Origin: Perca fluviatilis
Taxonomy: Eukaryota > Chordata > Actinopteri > Perciformes > Percidae
NCBI RefSeq assembly: GCF_010015445.1
Contig: NC_053116.1
Coordinates: forward strand, 29,969,785-30,033,784
DNA length: 64,000 bases
Reading direction: 5' to 3'
This document shows positions 1 to 10,286 of the stretch, in pieces. Each line of letters opens with the position of its first letter. Within the stretch, counting starts at the first letter, position 1. The position numbers and the translations under genes were made by a program. A model generated the notes under the pieces. It was not told where the DNA came from, ran no database searches, and saw only the letters and a list, made by a program, of their open reading frames with translations.

Positions 1-1499
1 TAATGTATTTTTTCTAAGCCTATATAAGAAAAATTATTCTGGCTTTGTTCAAACAGCAGGCATGGAAGGCCAAATGTGCATATGATGAAGGGTATAACTC
101 ATTCATCTTGTAGTATATAGTATAATTACAGTTTATTTCAACTTTGGTCTTTTGGTCATCATCTCTATCAGTTATGATAAAATTGTACTCACCAAGTAGC
201 GATAACATACGATAACACAAGCATTCAGATGATCAGACAAGACAACAGTATCTACAATCCAAACCACTTTATGTGGAGTTAAAACTGAAAGTGAAATAGA
301 TAGGGTAATCATTTCACAGCCCCCGTTTGTTTTGTTCTCCAAATAAGTTTGGCTAAGCTGGAGATTTATTTAAAACCTGTCTGCCAAATGTCAGCAATTA
401 ACTTGATTGTGTACAAACTTACTATAACCGATGGACAAAACTACAAAATAACAACCACGTAGTAAATAAACCAGAATCATCCTCTAATTATGTCATTAAT
501 TTGTTAAAATAAAGCCTACTTGTAGGTTTGTGGATATGGATTGAGGTTACCTTTCCTGTCCAACATGTGCTAGTAACAAGTAGGATTTCCTGCTGTTTAT
601 TTTGTGATTTTGTATTTTCTTATTTTTATGATGACATTTCCTAGTCACATTGCTTTACAAAAGACACCCATCAGTGACAGAGAAGGAACAGTATCTGCCA
701 TGTTGTGCGATGTTGCTGTCAACAGTCTTGTCCTTGTTTGCTGTGCTCTTGTTTCCACAAATTTTGTTTTCGACAGTTACAAAATACCAGACAGCAAGAC
801 AGCAGGGCTGGAACAACACAGGGCTAATAACCATAATTTCAGATTCAGCCATAATCATCTATAGGAAATAATTTTTTATATATAGAAAACAAGTAAGATA
901 AATTGGCTTATTGCTACATGCAGTATCTTCTGGGTTTAGAGACAGTTGCATGTGGGTAACAAATCAGTGACACTACACAATTATTAAAGAATAATGTACA
1001 TATACAAAAAGACCCAGAATGGACATCAAGGGAACATTTTACACAATCAATATCTATAAAGAGGAACTGTCATTTATTGAGTTATAACAGCACAAAAAGT
1101 CTAGTGGGTTTGAGAAAAATGTGTGTTTTCAGTTGTTTCACGGGCCTTGTCCTGGCACATAAGAGACTGTGTAAAATTTAAATCTACTGCAACCCATAAG
1201 AAACTGCCAACTACCATTCCTTCTTGACAACATTAAGAGCCACCAACCTTGTGAACACTAAAACAGTGAGGTGTTTCTTGATGTCTTAGTTGTCATTATT
1301 ATGCTGCTTCTACATAACATTGTATTGTCATGCTATCTGTCATGTTATTGTTGATTCTGTTTGTCATAAGAGCTGTCTCGTTTGTCTCTATGTAGTGCAG
1401 TTTGTATTTGCTTTTTTTTTTTTTTTGCTTTCAATCGTTTGTATTTTAAGTGCTTTTCTTCTTAATGTCCGTGCTTTTAACTATTGGACTACAGATGAA
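1..1499. other. AT-rich noncoding stretch
   Basis: No coding exon, repeat family or RNA gene is recognised here. Open frames are under 90 codons and overlap on both strands, as expected by chance. A poly-T run lies near 1411-1426. Confidence 0.6.
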
Positions 1500-2010
1500 A
1501 ATTAGCTGGCTAACTCTGGCATATTTTCAAAAATGTTATTGATATGCACAGGAAGACTTCTAATCACTGCAATCATCACTATCTCTCCCTAAATCTTTTC
1601 AGCTGTTAAGAGGTGGTCATTCTTCAGTAAACCAATCAGAATTGGCCACAAATTCATGATCCAATCACAGCATGACATCCTGCTTTAAATGTCTCTCTCC
1701 TTGCTATCAGCTGGCTTCTCAGGCAAACGTGTAACCCTCCTCCTCCCCTTCCACCTCCGGGCGTCATCATCCACTGCAACCGGAGTCCCTTTCCGGCAGA
1801 CGGGTCCTTCGTTCGGTCTCCTGGTTCCCTCTCCGCCATCACCAGTGTCTAGGCTCCATCGGGGGGAAATATGTCTGTTTCTCTATACCTTTAAATATTT
1901 TAATGATGGAGTCTAATCCCCAAAGACTTTGTACATTTCATATTATGCTTATCTACAATAAATATTTGCATATCTGCAACAAAGTCTCTCCTGATTGTAA
2001 TAAAGTAATA
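1500..2010 (+). mobile_element. Possible old solo LTR or promoter-like fragment
   Basis: Promoter-like signals occur in order on the plus strand: CCAAT at 1632-1636, its inverse ATTGG at 1641-1645, CCAAT at 1661-1665, a TTTAAA box at 1684-1689, and an AATAAA signal at 1957-1962 followed by another AATAAA-like site near 2000. This order (CCAAT, TATA-like box, then poly-A signal about 270 bp downstream) resembles the U3-R-U5 layout of an LTR. I could not define TG/CA ends or a target-site duplication, so the call is inference and the edges are approximate. An unrelated promoter fragment is equally possible. Confidence 0.25.
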
Positions 2011-2700
2011 AACTAAACTAAATATAAATTTGATTTTTAATAGCCAGTGTTTAGGATTACTTGCAGAAATGGAATATAAAAATCATAGAGTTTTCGTTAT
2101 ATATACATATATACTTTGAATTCTTTGGTCCATTTTAATATTAGTGGTGTTTTTTTAATTCATTCCTATGGCTATGGGTACTCATTCAATAATTTCTGTA
2201 TGGATTATTATAGACAGTAGAGATAATATGGAAAGCCCATATGCAATCTATGTTCATAATTAAAGGTTAATGTGTTAAACATTACTGACAGTTATTGTGG
2301 GAAAATGAGGCAGCAGAGAAAGTAGATAAGGCATGTAGACATATGAAACAAAGAGAATTACCACAATGAGTCACACGACTGGCAGCACATTTTGAACATC
2401 ACAGATTGATGATACACATAACTGAATAAGACAATGTGAGGGTGTTTATTTTCTTAAGTTTTCCATCCCCTTAGTCTGAATTTGCATGCTGATAGAGCCC
2501 ATTAGCTCTCATTATGCCTGTTGATTGAGTTTACAAAACAATAAAGCGTGTAGGCTTTTTCTTTCCTAAATTGAAACTTGATTAAGAGAAACCAATGACT
2601 TGTAACATCTTTCTACTCCAAACACTTCATTTGTCATCTCAGTAAGTGGTGTTTCAAATACATTAGAGTCATTCATATCCAAGCTTCTACAGAAAAAGTG
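2011..2700. other. Noncoding stretch, nothing recognised
   Basis: AT-rich sequence without a convincing open frame, repeat boundary or RNA gene. A short (TA)-rich patch lies near 2098-2115. Confidence 0.55.
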
Positions 2701-2702
2701 CG

Positions 2703-2757
2703 TTAACTTTGTTGCTGAAATGTGCTATATAAATAAAGCATCCTTGCCTTGCCTTGC
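2703..2757 (+). repeat. LINE 3' tail fragment
   Basis: The segment carries the same ending as the LINE tail at 13040-13105: a TGCTGAAATGTGCTATA-type motif, AATAAA, then CCTTGCC repeats. It is a short 5'-truncated remnant of the same non-LTR family, read on the plus strand. Confidence 0.6.
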
Positions 2758-3045
2758 GTGAGAAACACATAAGAGGCATCATTCAGCATCCATGTTTCAT
2801 CCAAATCACTGGGATTCAGCAGAAAATATTGTTTGGTGCCTGTAATTACTGTAGAAATTGTCAGTGGTGAGTGGGCAGAGTGTGTGTTCGAGAGCATATG
2901 TCACAGTGTGTTAGCGTCCAGGCTAAACGTGTTACTTACGCCTGTCATGGCCGCCCTGGCTGCCCATCAGACCAGCCATGACTGAGGTGACAGTGATGCG
3001 TCTTGTCGGTCCGGTTCATCGGCCCAGAAGACCTGTCACTTGTCA
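2758..3045. other. Short noncoding stretch
   Basis: No recognisable feature. It leads into the (CA)n tract. Confidence 0.5.
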
Positions 3046-3402
<357 letters not shown>

Positions 3403-3433
3403 TTAAAGGCAGGATTGGTAATGTTGAAAAGCT

Positions 3434-3438
3434 AGCAA
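3434..3438. repeat. 5' target-site duplication of gypsy element (AGCAA)
   Basis: AGCAA lies immediately before the 5' LTR and is repeated exactly at 8371-8375 after the 3' LTR. Five bases is a usual Ty3/gypsy target-site duplication length. Confidence 0.9.
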
Positions 3439-3653
3439 TGTAGTATATAGGGCCGCGCACTGATACACTTAAGGTTAAGCACCCGTGCGCAGGGATACGG
3501 GGCCTTAGAACAGTCAGGGTGAATACGATGTCAGACGTGGCTACGCTTGTTGGTCGTATGGTTTGTGTTCCATGTGGTTATAAATGTAAAATAAACTTCT
3601 ACTGAGGAACCTACATCTGCCCACTATCATGGATATTACTACGAAACACTACA
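3439..3653 (+). repeat. 5' LTR of Ty3/gypsy element
   Basis: 215 bp, starting TGTAG and ending CTACA. It matches the 3' LTR except for indels near position 14 of the LTR (GGGCCGCGC here versus GGGGCCGC there). A poly-A signal AATAAA lies at 3590-3595. It is followed directly by TGGTGTCAGAAGTC, placed as a primer-binding site; the tRNA primer was not assigned. Confidence 0.95.
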
Positions 3654-3791
3654 TGGTGTCAGAAGTCGGTCCGATTCGTCATCTTGCCTGAAGAAATAAA
3701 CACCGGAGTTTCCTGTGCTGCTGGAGCTGCAGCTAACAGGTACGGAACGGGTGGATTAGCTAGCTGCAAAGGACATGCTAACTGACCGAAG
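3654..3791 (+). promoter_or_regulatory. Gypsy leader with primer-binding site
   Basis: Untranslated leader between the 5' LTR and the gag start. It begins TGGTGTCAGAAGTC; a TGG start is expected for pairing with the CCA end of a tRNA primer. Confidence 0.7.
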
Positions 3792-4556
3792 ATGGAACAG
3801 TTTAAGCTACCGTCACCACTGGTGTTAACAGGCAATTTGGGAGAAAATTGGAGACGATGGGAACAGCGCTTCCAAATATACATGACCGCGAGTGGTGCAG
3901 AGGAAAAGGATGAGAAGGTCCGCGTAGCCATTTTGCTGCACGCAATAGGGGAAGAAGCACTGGAGGTGTACAACACACTTAAAGTTGATCTGGATGATGA
4001 CGATAACCTCTCGGTGAGTGGAATCTTGGATGCCTTCAAGGCATACTGTTTGCCGAAGAAAAATACAGTGTTTGAGAGACATCAATTTTGGGCGCATCCT
4101 ATGGCAGAAAACATCTCAATTGAGAAGTACGTAACAGAACTGAGGCAGAAAAGTAAGGACTGTGAGTTTGGCGCCTCAGAAAATGATATGATTAGAGACA
4201 AGATTGTGTTTAGTTTGAACGACCAACGCTTGAAAGAGAGGCTCTTGAGAGAGCCTAATCTCACATTGGAGAGAGCGATAGACACGTGTCGTGCCGCAGA
4301 AACGGCAAAGGCTCAGATACAGGCAATGGCCGCAGCTCCACAGGAGAAAGCTGTGCATGTACTCCACAAGCGCAAACCAAAGGACATGCAACCACACAAT
4401 AAAATGAAGCAACAGCCAACACAATGGACACAAAGCAAAGCACAAAGCAACACATGTCAAAAATGTGGGAAGTCACACCAGCCACGCCACTGCCCAGCAT
4501 ATGGGGGACCTGCAACAAATGTGGTAAGCAGAACCATTGTGCAAGGATGTGTGTGA
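3792..4556 (+). CDS. Gypsy Gag protein
   Basis: A 254-residue frame opening shortly after the leader. Gag forms the virus-like particle of the retrotransposon and binds its RNA. The N-terminal and middle parts read as a typical retrotransposon gag (tryptophan-rich start, then a helical capsid-like region). Near the C-terminus is a zinc knuckle with C222, C225, H229 and C234 (CX2CX3HX4C, one residue shorter than the usual CX2CX4HX4C). The frame ends at 4556, overlapping pol by 133 bases. The second knuckle of the usual tandem pair is not in this frame but in the pol frame, so either a -1 ribosomal shift or a single-base loss separates them. The start was chosen as the first ATG giving the whole domain. 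Confidence 0.88.
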   Translation: MEQFKLPSPLVLTGNLGENWRRWEQRFQIYMTASGAEEKDEKVRVAILLHAIGEEALEVYNTLKVDLDDDDNLSVSGILDAFKAYCLPKKNTVFERHQFWAHPMAENISIEKYVTELRQKSKDCEFGASENDMIRDKIVFSLNDQRLKERLLREPNLTLERAIDTCRAAETAKAQIQAMAAAPQEKAVHVLHKRKPKDMQPHNKMKQQPTQWTQSKAQSNTCQKCGKSHQPRHCPAYGGPATNVVSRTIVQGCV

Positions 4557-6418
4557 CAGGACAAATACAGCCGAGAAAGTCTGTACATGAAATAGATACA
4601 GAAATTGATACCCTGTTTATTGGAACAGTGGATACAGACCAACTAGATGCTAAAACAGACAAGTCCTGGTATGCAAGTATAACTGTTGGAAACAAGCCTG
4701 TCCGATTCAAGATGGACACCGGAGCAGACGCCAATGTCCTGCCACTGCAGGTGTTCAAATCCTTGGTGAGGAGGGCCAGACGTGAGAGGAGATCAAAGCT
4801 CAGCCTGAAATCCACTAAGACAGTGCTGACGGCATACGGTGGGGCGAGGCTGAAGCCAGAAGGCACCCTCACACTCACATGTTCCACCGCAAGGGACCAA
4901 GCTGATCTTACATTCTATGTATCAAGGCACTCCCCTGTACCCATCTTAGGCGGGGAGGCATGTGAACAGCTGGGTCTGGTCAAAAGGGTGGATGTGGACA
5001 CGTTGAAGGTGAAACGCCTAGCGACGAAGGACGACTTGCTAACCCTGCACCCAACAGTCTTTGAAGGTCTTGGTGAGTTTGATGGTGAATATCACATCCG
5101 CACGGATCCTAACATCACACCAGTGATACATGGGTGCAGAAAAATACCACTAGCAATAATGGACAAACTTAAAGACACACTTGACCGCCTATTGCAGGCT
5201 GATGTGATTACTCGAGTGACTGAACCCACATCATGGGTGAATAGCCTGGTGGTCAATGAAAAAAAAGACAAGAATAAACTACGGGTCTGTTTGGATCCCA
5301 GTGATTTGAATAAGGCAATCCTGAGACAGCATTACTCCATTCCCACAACAGAGGAGGTACTGAGCAAGCTTGCTGGGAAGAAAATATTCTCTGTGCTTGA
5401 TGAGAAAGATGGCTACTGGCAGGTGAAGCTGGATAAAGCATCATCGCTGCTTTGCACTTTCAACACCCCATGGGGAAGATACAGATTCAAACGCCTACCT
5501 TTTGGAATCAAATCTGCAAGCGAAGTCTTCCAGCAACGCAACTGTGAAACCTTCGGAGACATTGAAGGAGTTCATATCATTGCTGATGATATAATTATTG
5601 CGGCTTCTACAGAGACGGAACACGACGAGATACTACAGAAAGTGTTGGCCAGGGCAAAAGAAGCAAACGTGAAATTCAATAAAGACAAAATACAGTTTAA
5701 AGTGGACAAAGTTAAATACATGGGACATGTTGTCACTGCAGAAGGCGTGAAGGCAGACGAAGCGAAAATCAAGGCCATCACAGAGATGCCGCCGCCTACT
5801 GATAAAGCAGGACTACAACGTATGCTGGGTATGATAAAACACCTCGCACAATACATTCCAGGTGAGGCCACCCTCACAGCACCTCTGAGACAGCTGCTGC
5901 GTAAAGACATGATGTGGCAGTGGCAACACGACCATGATGAAGCCATCAAGAAGCTCAAATTGGCACTTACAAATGCACCAGTGCTCAAGTTCTTTGACCC
6001 AAAGAAACAGCTGGTCATACAGGCTGATGCATCTAAGGACGGTCTAGGAGCATGTCTGCTACAGGAGGGACACCCAATAGCCTATGCATCAAGAGCGCTG
6101 ACTGAGCCTGAGAGGAATTATGCGCAAATAGAGAAGGAGCTACTGGCCATTGTGTTTGCTGTCAGGAAGTTTCATCAATATGCTTACGGCGTGAAAGTTG
6201 AGGTTCATTCAGACCATAAACCTCTGGAGAACATCCTAAGAAAGCCCTTGGGCACAGCTCCGTCCAGATTGCAGAGAATGTTACTCCAGCTACAGAGATA
6301 TGACCTAAAAGTCTCCTACAAGCCAGGTAAAGAGCTGCTGATTGCAGACACACTGTCCCGAGCTGTCATACAAGAACAAGACGCAATGGAGGAAGGGGCC
6401 TGGCTGAAGAGAAGGTGA
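4424..6418 (+). CDS. Gypsy Pol: protease, reverse transcriptase, RNase H
   Basis: A 664-codon frame, -1 relative to gag. It starts with a zinc knuckle (C30, C33, H38, C43). An aspartic protease follows, with active-site D98-T-G and a hydrophobic flap region ending near residue 170. The reverse transcriptase spans roughly residues 245-420 and has the catalytic pair D388-D389 in an IADD motif (a YxDD variant). RNase H runs from about residue 510, with D535 in a QADAS motif and D597 in SDHKPL. The true protein start is probably by frameshift from gag, so the listed start marks only the open frame. The frame hits a TGA at 6416-6418; homologous sequence continues in the +1-numbered frame from about 6400, pointing to a one-base loss around 6385-6413. 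Confidence 0.92.
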   Translation: MDTKQSTKQHMSKMWEVTPATPLPSIWGTCNKCGKQNHCARMCVTGQIQPRKSVHEIDTEIDTLFIGTVDTDQLDAKTDKSWYASITVGNKPVRFKMDTGADANVLPLQVFKSLVRRARRERRSKLSLKSTKTVLTAYGGARLKPEGTLTLTCSTARDQADLTFYVSRHSPVPILGGEACEQLGLVKRVDVDTLKVKRLATKDDLLTLHPTVFEGLGEFDGEYHIRTDPNITPVIHGCRKIPLAIMDKLKDTLDRLLQADVITRVTEPTSWVNSLVVNEKKDKNKLRVCLDPSDLNKAILRQHYSIPTTEEVLSKLAGKKIFSVLDEKDGYWQVKLDKASSLLCTFNTPWGRYRFKRLPFGIKSASEVFQQRNCETFGDIEGVHIIADDIIIAASTETEHDEILQKVLARAKEANVKFNKDKIQFKVDKVKYMGHVVTAEGVKADEAKIKAITEMPPPTDKAGLQRMLGMIKHLAQYIPGEATLTAPLRQLLRKDMMWQWQHDHDEAIKKLKLALTNAPVLKFFDPKKQLVIQADASKDGLGACLLQEGHPIAYASRALTEPERNYAQIEKELLAIVFAVRKFHQYAYGVKVEVHSDHKPLENILRKPLGTAPSRLQRMLLQLQRYDLKVSYKPGKELLIADTLSRAVIQEQDAMEEGAWLKRR

Positions 6419-7546
6419 TCTACACTTTGGAGCCCACGGAGGCTCTCAAGCGCGGCTCTACAAAAGCTCAAGGGCGAACACAGAAAGATGAAACCCTGCA
6501 GCTCCTACAAAACAGGCACAGACATGGCTGGCCACATCACAAGAAACAGGTGGACAGTCGGTGTGGCACCATATTGGCCTATCAGACACACTGTGTCAAT
6601 GAGAGACGGCATATTGTTTGCTGGGGACAGAATAATCATTCCAAGTGTCTGTAGACAAGAAATGCTACATAAGCTACATGTGGCGCATCAAGGAATACAA
6701 AGAACAAAGGCACTGGCCAGAAAACACTTTTACTGGCCAGGAATGACAAAAGACATTGAACAAATGATTGAAGCCTGCAGCACATGTCAACAGTTCCAGT
6801 CGAGAAACCAGAGAGAGCCGATGATCTCACATGACATACCTGAGCCCCGCGGGCTCAAGTTGGGAGCAGACATCTTTGAAATTCATGGTCAGTCATATCT
6901 CTTGATAGTGGACTATTTCTCAAAGTACCCAGAGGTACTGAACATTAGGGACAAGTCATCACATACAGTCATCAGGAGGATGAAATCAGTGTTTTGCAGA
7001 CTAGGAGTTCCAAAAGAGATTGTGTGTGACCACGTTCCATTTTCAAGTTATGAAATGCATGACTTTGCATCATCATGGGGCATAGAACTCACTCACTCTA
7101 GCCCACGCTATCCTCAGTCTAATGGCTTAGCAGAGAGAATGGTGAAAACTGTGAAGCAGGTGATTAAGAAGGCACAACAAACAGGAACAGATCCTCTCCT
7201 TGCACTTCTCACCCTGAGGAACACACCAGTCACAGGTATGGAATATTCTCCTGCTCAGCTGCTTATGGGCAGGGTACTGAGGAGCACTCTACCAAGCTCC
7301 AGTTCCATTCTCCAGCCCGCAGTACCCCAGAATGCACACTCTGCTCTCCAAGACCTACAGAAAAGACAGCAGCGGTACTACAACAGAGGTACGAAGCGGC
7401 TTCCTAACCTGTTTCCCGGCGACACTGTGCACATGGAGACTGCACAGGGTTGGCGTCCAGCTGTGGTGACTGAGGAGAGAAGCGAACATCGTTCCTACAA
7501 TATTGTATCCTCATCTGGCCAGCACTACAGACGCAAAGCCATCTGA
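6400..7546 (+). pseudogene. Gypsy integrase, frame-broken
   Basis: The linker after RNase H is read in one frame from about 6400 to 6560. Coding then returns to the original pol frame, in which 6488-7546 is open. In that frame (M at 6488 as residue 1) there is an HHCC zinc-binding module (H64, H67, C97, C100) and an integrase core with D128, D181 and E216. The residues after D181 are HVP instead of the usual NGPQ, leaving 34 residues between D181 and E216 rather than 35, consistent with loss of one codon. The C-terminal chromodomain-like or basic tail breaks off at a TGA at 7544-7546, while the conserved tail continues in another frame from about 7540. The product would join a new DNA copy to the host genome; this copy looks inactive as written. 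Confidence 0.85.
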
Positions 7547-7742
7547 GAAAACGCCAGTCTGCACTCAGGCGACCTCTGATGCAGACTTGGTGGATGTGGA
7601 CCTGCCAGGCTCAACGGGTACGAGTGAAGCAGAGATTGCAGACTCTCAGTCTTTATCCACACAGGCTCCAACTCACACCAGGAGCGGGCGAGTCATTAGA
7701 CCACCTGAGAGGTTTAAAGACTTTCAGATGGGTCGACACTGA
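7536..7742 (+). pseudogene. Gypsy pol C-terminal tail, out of frame
   Basis: An open frame shifted from integrase encodes a Ser/Thr-rich tail ending in a TRSGRVIRPPERF motif. This is the conserved arginine-rich end I know from gypsy Pol proteins. It is separated from integrase only by a single-base frame change near 7535-7546. Confidence 0.7.
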
Positions 7743-8156
7743 CAGTTCGAGCAGGTGATGTCGAGCTTTGCTATCACATCTCGTCAGGCTTCAAAACAAA
7801 ATGAATAAATAAATAAATGACAGTAAAAAAAAATAAAAAAATAAACAAAGATGTGAAATGTTAGGTTATCCGTTCCAATATTATGATGACTGTTTGGTAA
7901 CATATCTTCGCGAGAAGTGAAATATGTGAAGTTTGAAATATTGTTCTCTTAATATATGCTATCTTGTGCTGAAAAGTTGCCTATTCCACATGCCTTTTAC
8001 TTAAGATAAATGTTGTTCAGTCAGTGTCTTGGGTGTGTTGACAAATTAGAAGAACATTACCAAACAAATGTCTGCTAGTACATCACATGATATTCAGTAC
8101 GGATTAGGTGGGCAATTCAAGTGTTGAAGGTTGATCATCATGTTAAGAAAAGGGGA
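7743..8156 (+). other. Gypsy 3' noncoding region and polypurine tract
   Basis: AT-rich sequence with no frame, ending in the polypurine tract AAGAAAAGGGGA at 8145-8156, the expected plus-strand primer. Confidence 0.8.
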
Positions 8157-8370
8157 TGTAGTATATAGGGGCCGCACTGATACACTTAAGGTTAAGCACC
8201 CGTGCGCAGGGATACGGGGCCTTAGAACAGTCAGGGTGAATACGATGTCAGACGTGGCTACGCTTGTTGGTCGTATGGTTTGTGTTCCATGTGGTTATAA
8301 ATGTAAAATAAACTTCTACTGAGGAACCTACATCTGCCCACTATCATGGATATTACTACGAAACACTACA
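8157..8370 (+). repeat. 3' LTR of Ty3/gypsy element
   Basis: 214 bp, TG...CA ends, matching the 5' LTR with no substitution found by eye and only an indel difference near its start. It is followed by the AGCAA duplication at 8371-8375. Confidence 0.95.
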
Positions 8371-8875
8371 AGCAAGATTTGAAAGTAGCATTCTCCGTCT
8401 AACCCCTCCCCCTGCCCTCGGGGCTGCGACCCACACACAGACGGGCACGAGCACCGCAGCAAGCAGAGAAAGGGCCGAAATTTTACTTCATGTCTCATTC
8501 ACCTGTAAGCAAACCTAATATTATTAATTAATTAATAATATAATTATTATTATTAAAATATAAACACCTAATATTACCAAAACCAAATGTTTAAAACAAA
8601 CATAACTACTGTTAGCATTGCGGCGATAAATCACATTGAGCTCAGGCTCATACACCTGAGGGGTAGAGTACGTGCAGCGGAGAAGGAGGCCTTTCATTGG
8701 TTCTTTCCAAGCAGACCGGGCGTTTTTACAGGATTACAGATGAAGGATCTTTTTCACTCCTTTTTCATCACTCCTTTTTCAGAGCCCATAAGTTATTTAT
8801 TGCTGTCGGGGTGTAAAGGCTATTTCAAAAAATATATAAAAAAGTGTGTATTGGAAATAGTTACCAACCCTGTAT

Positions 8876-9077
8876 TTATAATCCAATAGAAAAACTGACT
8901 AAGTGCATTGAACAAATTAACGACTGGATGTGCCAGAACTTTCTTGTTAAATTAAATGAAGAAAAAACTGAGGTGGTTGTTTTTGGAGCAAAAGAGGAAC
9001 GATTAAAAGTCAGCGCTCAGCTTCATAAGACAATGTTAAAAACAACAGACAAAGCCAGAAATCTGGGTGTAGTCATG
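8876..9077 (+). pseudogene. LINE reverse transcriptase fragment, 5' piece
   Basis: One frame reads an NDWMCQNFLVKLNEEKTEVV-type segment followed by ARNLGVV. This is the region just downstream of the reverse transcriptase catalytic core in L2/Rex1/CR1-group LINEs; the intact LINE on the minus strand at 29481-31826 has the matching SWMTYNFLMLN and VRNLGVI segments. The frame is cut at 9077 by an inserted element and resumes at 10287. Upstream parts of the LINE are missing; the left edge abuts the TTAA MITE. Confidence 0.8.
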
Positions 9078-10286
9078 TGAAGAGCGGCGTGACAGTTACT
9101 GAGGCGTCGTATCGCTCTCTCGTCGAGAGCCAACTCCCTTTATGCCTTCCCCTCAGTAACCCCCACGTCTGCTATGCCCTCTTCTGCCGTACGGCAACAC
9201 CAGTTACCGTCAGCGGAGCGGATGTTTTGGTCTATTTAAAAGGAGTTACTTAGATACTTCCCTGATTGCTAGTTTTTTAGAGAGACACACATGCCCTTAC
9301 TAAAAGGGCCCTCGTCCGGAACAGGGAACCCAAAGGCGAAGCAAGAGTTCGGCTTACTTTTTTACCCTAGACGTCCCCAACTCACGGGCTCTTGTGCCCC
9401 TGTGTATGAAAAGCACTGCCCGAGGTGATCTTTACAACCACTGATTTTTCTTAAGTACTCACGGTCTCGGCCGCTCCTCCCAGGGTCACCGGAGGTCCCT
9501 TCCTTCTTAATGACGCCCACTGGCCTTCCTCAGTCACCAATCTGGCCGTGGGGGTAAGGAGCCTTTTCTAAAGAACCCCAAAGAAACATGAGACTCGTGA
9601 AGTTTTGGTCTCCTAGCTCAGCACGAGCTCAGGTAGTTTTATTTATATAAAGAAAAGAAAAGGCAAAATTAAGGCAAAGCGCTAATACACTAGGCTCAGA
9701 ACTGAGTCGGTTCAATGAGTATCCCTCTGGCTGTTTGAGGTACTAAGTCCTAAGTCCTGATGCCCAAAATCACGAGGTAACCTAGGCTATCTTAAATGCT
9801 TTGCTCAGAACCGGGTCGGTTCAATGAGTGTTCCTCTGAATACTGAGGTACTAAATCCTTGCGCATAGAGCACAAAGTAACTAATCTCTGTTTTCTGCTT
9901 GCAAAGCTTCTCTTTTTTATGCACAAGTTGGTTCACTCCCCTAGACACAGCAAGGTTTGTTCACCATAACTTTATGTCCTTGTAAGGTAATACGGCAGAT
10001 GCTTACAGGAAACTCACATGTGTTACACAGGATATGCAGTTAGAAATCTAACGTTCATGGTTGGCCTACTTATGAATTTCTTCTTTTGTTATCGCTCTAC
10101 ACAAACTGTCAGTATCTTTCCACTAGCTAATAAAACAGTCAAATATGGACTTCTCCTTTTGTCGGTATTTTTCAAAGCACGATATCTGTCCTGTTATAAA
10201 TGCAATACAGATTAATAGATTTTAAGCAGTAATATAGTTTTAGCTATTTTTTTGGGGGGGAGTTTCAACTGAACCTTCGTTCAACA
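9078..10286. mobile_element. Probable solo LTR inserted in the LINE
   Basis: The insert begins TGAAGAGCGG and ends GTTCAACA (TG...CA) and is flanked by CATG on both sides (9074-9077 and 10287-10290). Removing the insert and one CATG restores the LINE frame from GVVM into the next conserved segment (SDLNFNSHI). The 1209 bp hold no gag, pol or env frame, so a solo LTR of a retrovirus-like or gypsy-like element is the simplest reading. Possible TATA-like boxes occur near 9231-9241 and 9640. An imperfect duplicated module of about 85 bp lies at 9694-9783 and 9803-9882. Confidence 0.6.

Larger units (their letters stand above)
3439..8370 (+). mobile_element. Full-length Ty3/gypsy LTR retrotransposon
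   Basis: A 4932-bp element with near-identical LTRs, AGCAA target-site duplications, a primer-binding site after the 5' LTR, and a polypurine tract AAGAAAAGGGGA (8145-8156) before the 3' LTR. The internal order is gag, protease, reverse transcriptase, RNase H, integrase, which is the Ty3/gypsy order; in Ty1/copia integrase precedes RT. Near-identical LTRs mean a very recent insertion, yet pol is broken by several single-base frame changes, so this copy as written could not make one polyprotein. It sits inside a TTAA-type MITE. Confidence 0.95.
3403..8875. mobile_element. TTAA-flanked MITE split by the gypsy insertion
   Basis: The left part (3403-3438) starts TTAA then AGGCAGGATTGGTAAT. The right end near 8875, read on the opposite strand, gives ATACAGGGTTGGTAACT, a matching but diverged terminal inverted repeat. 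The body right of the gypsy element (8376-8875) has no transposase frame. Without the gypsy copy and its duplicated AGCAA the MITE is about 535 bp. A TTAA target site fits the piggyBac or Kolobok superfamilies; which of these is inference. The right-hand TTAA is degenerate. As I recall it, closely similar sequence is dispersed in many fish genomes. Confidence 0.6.
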
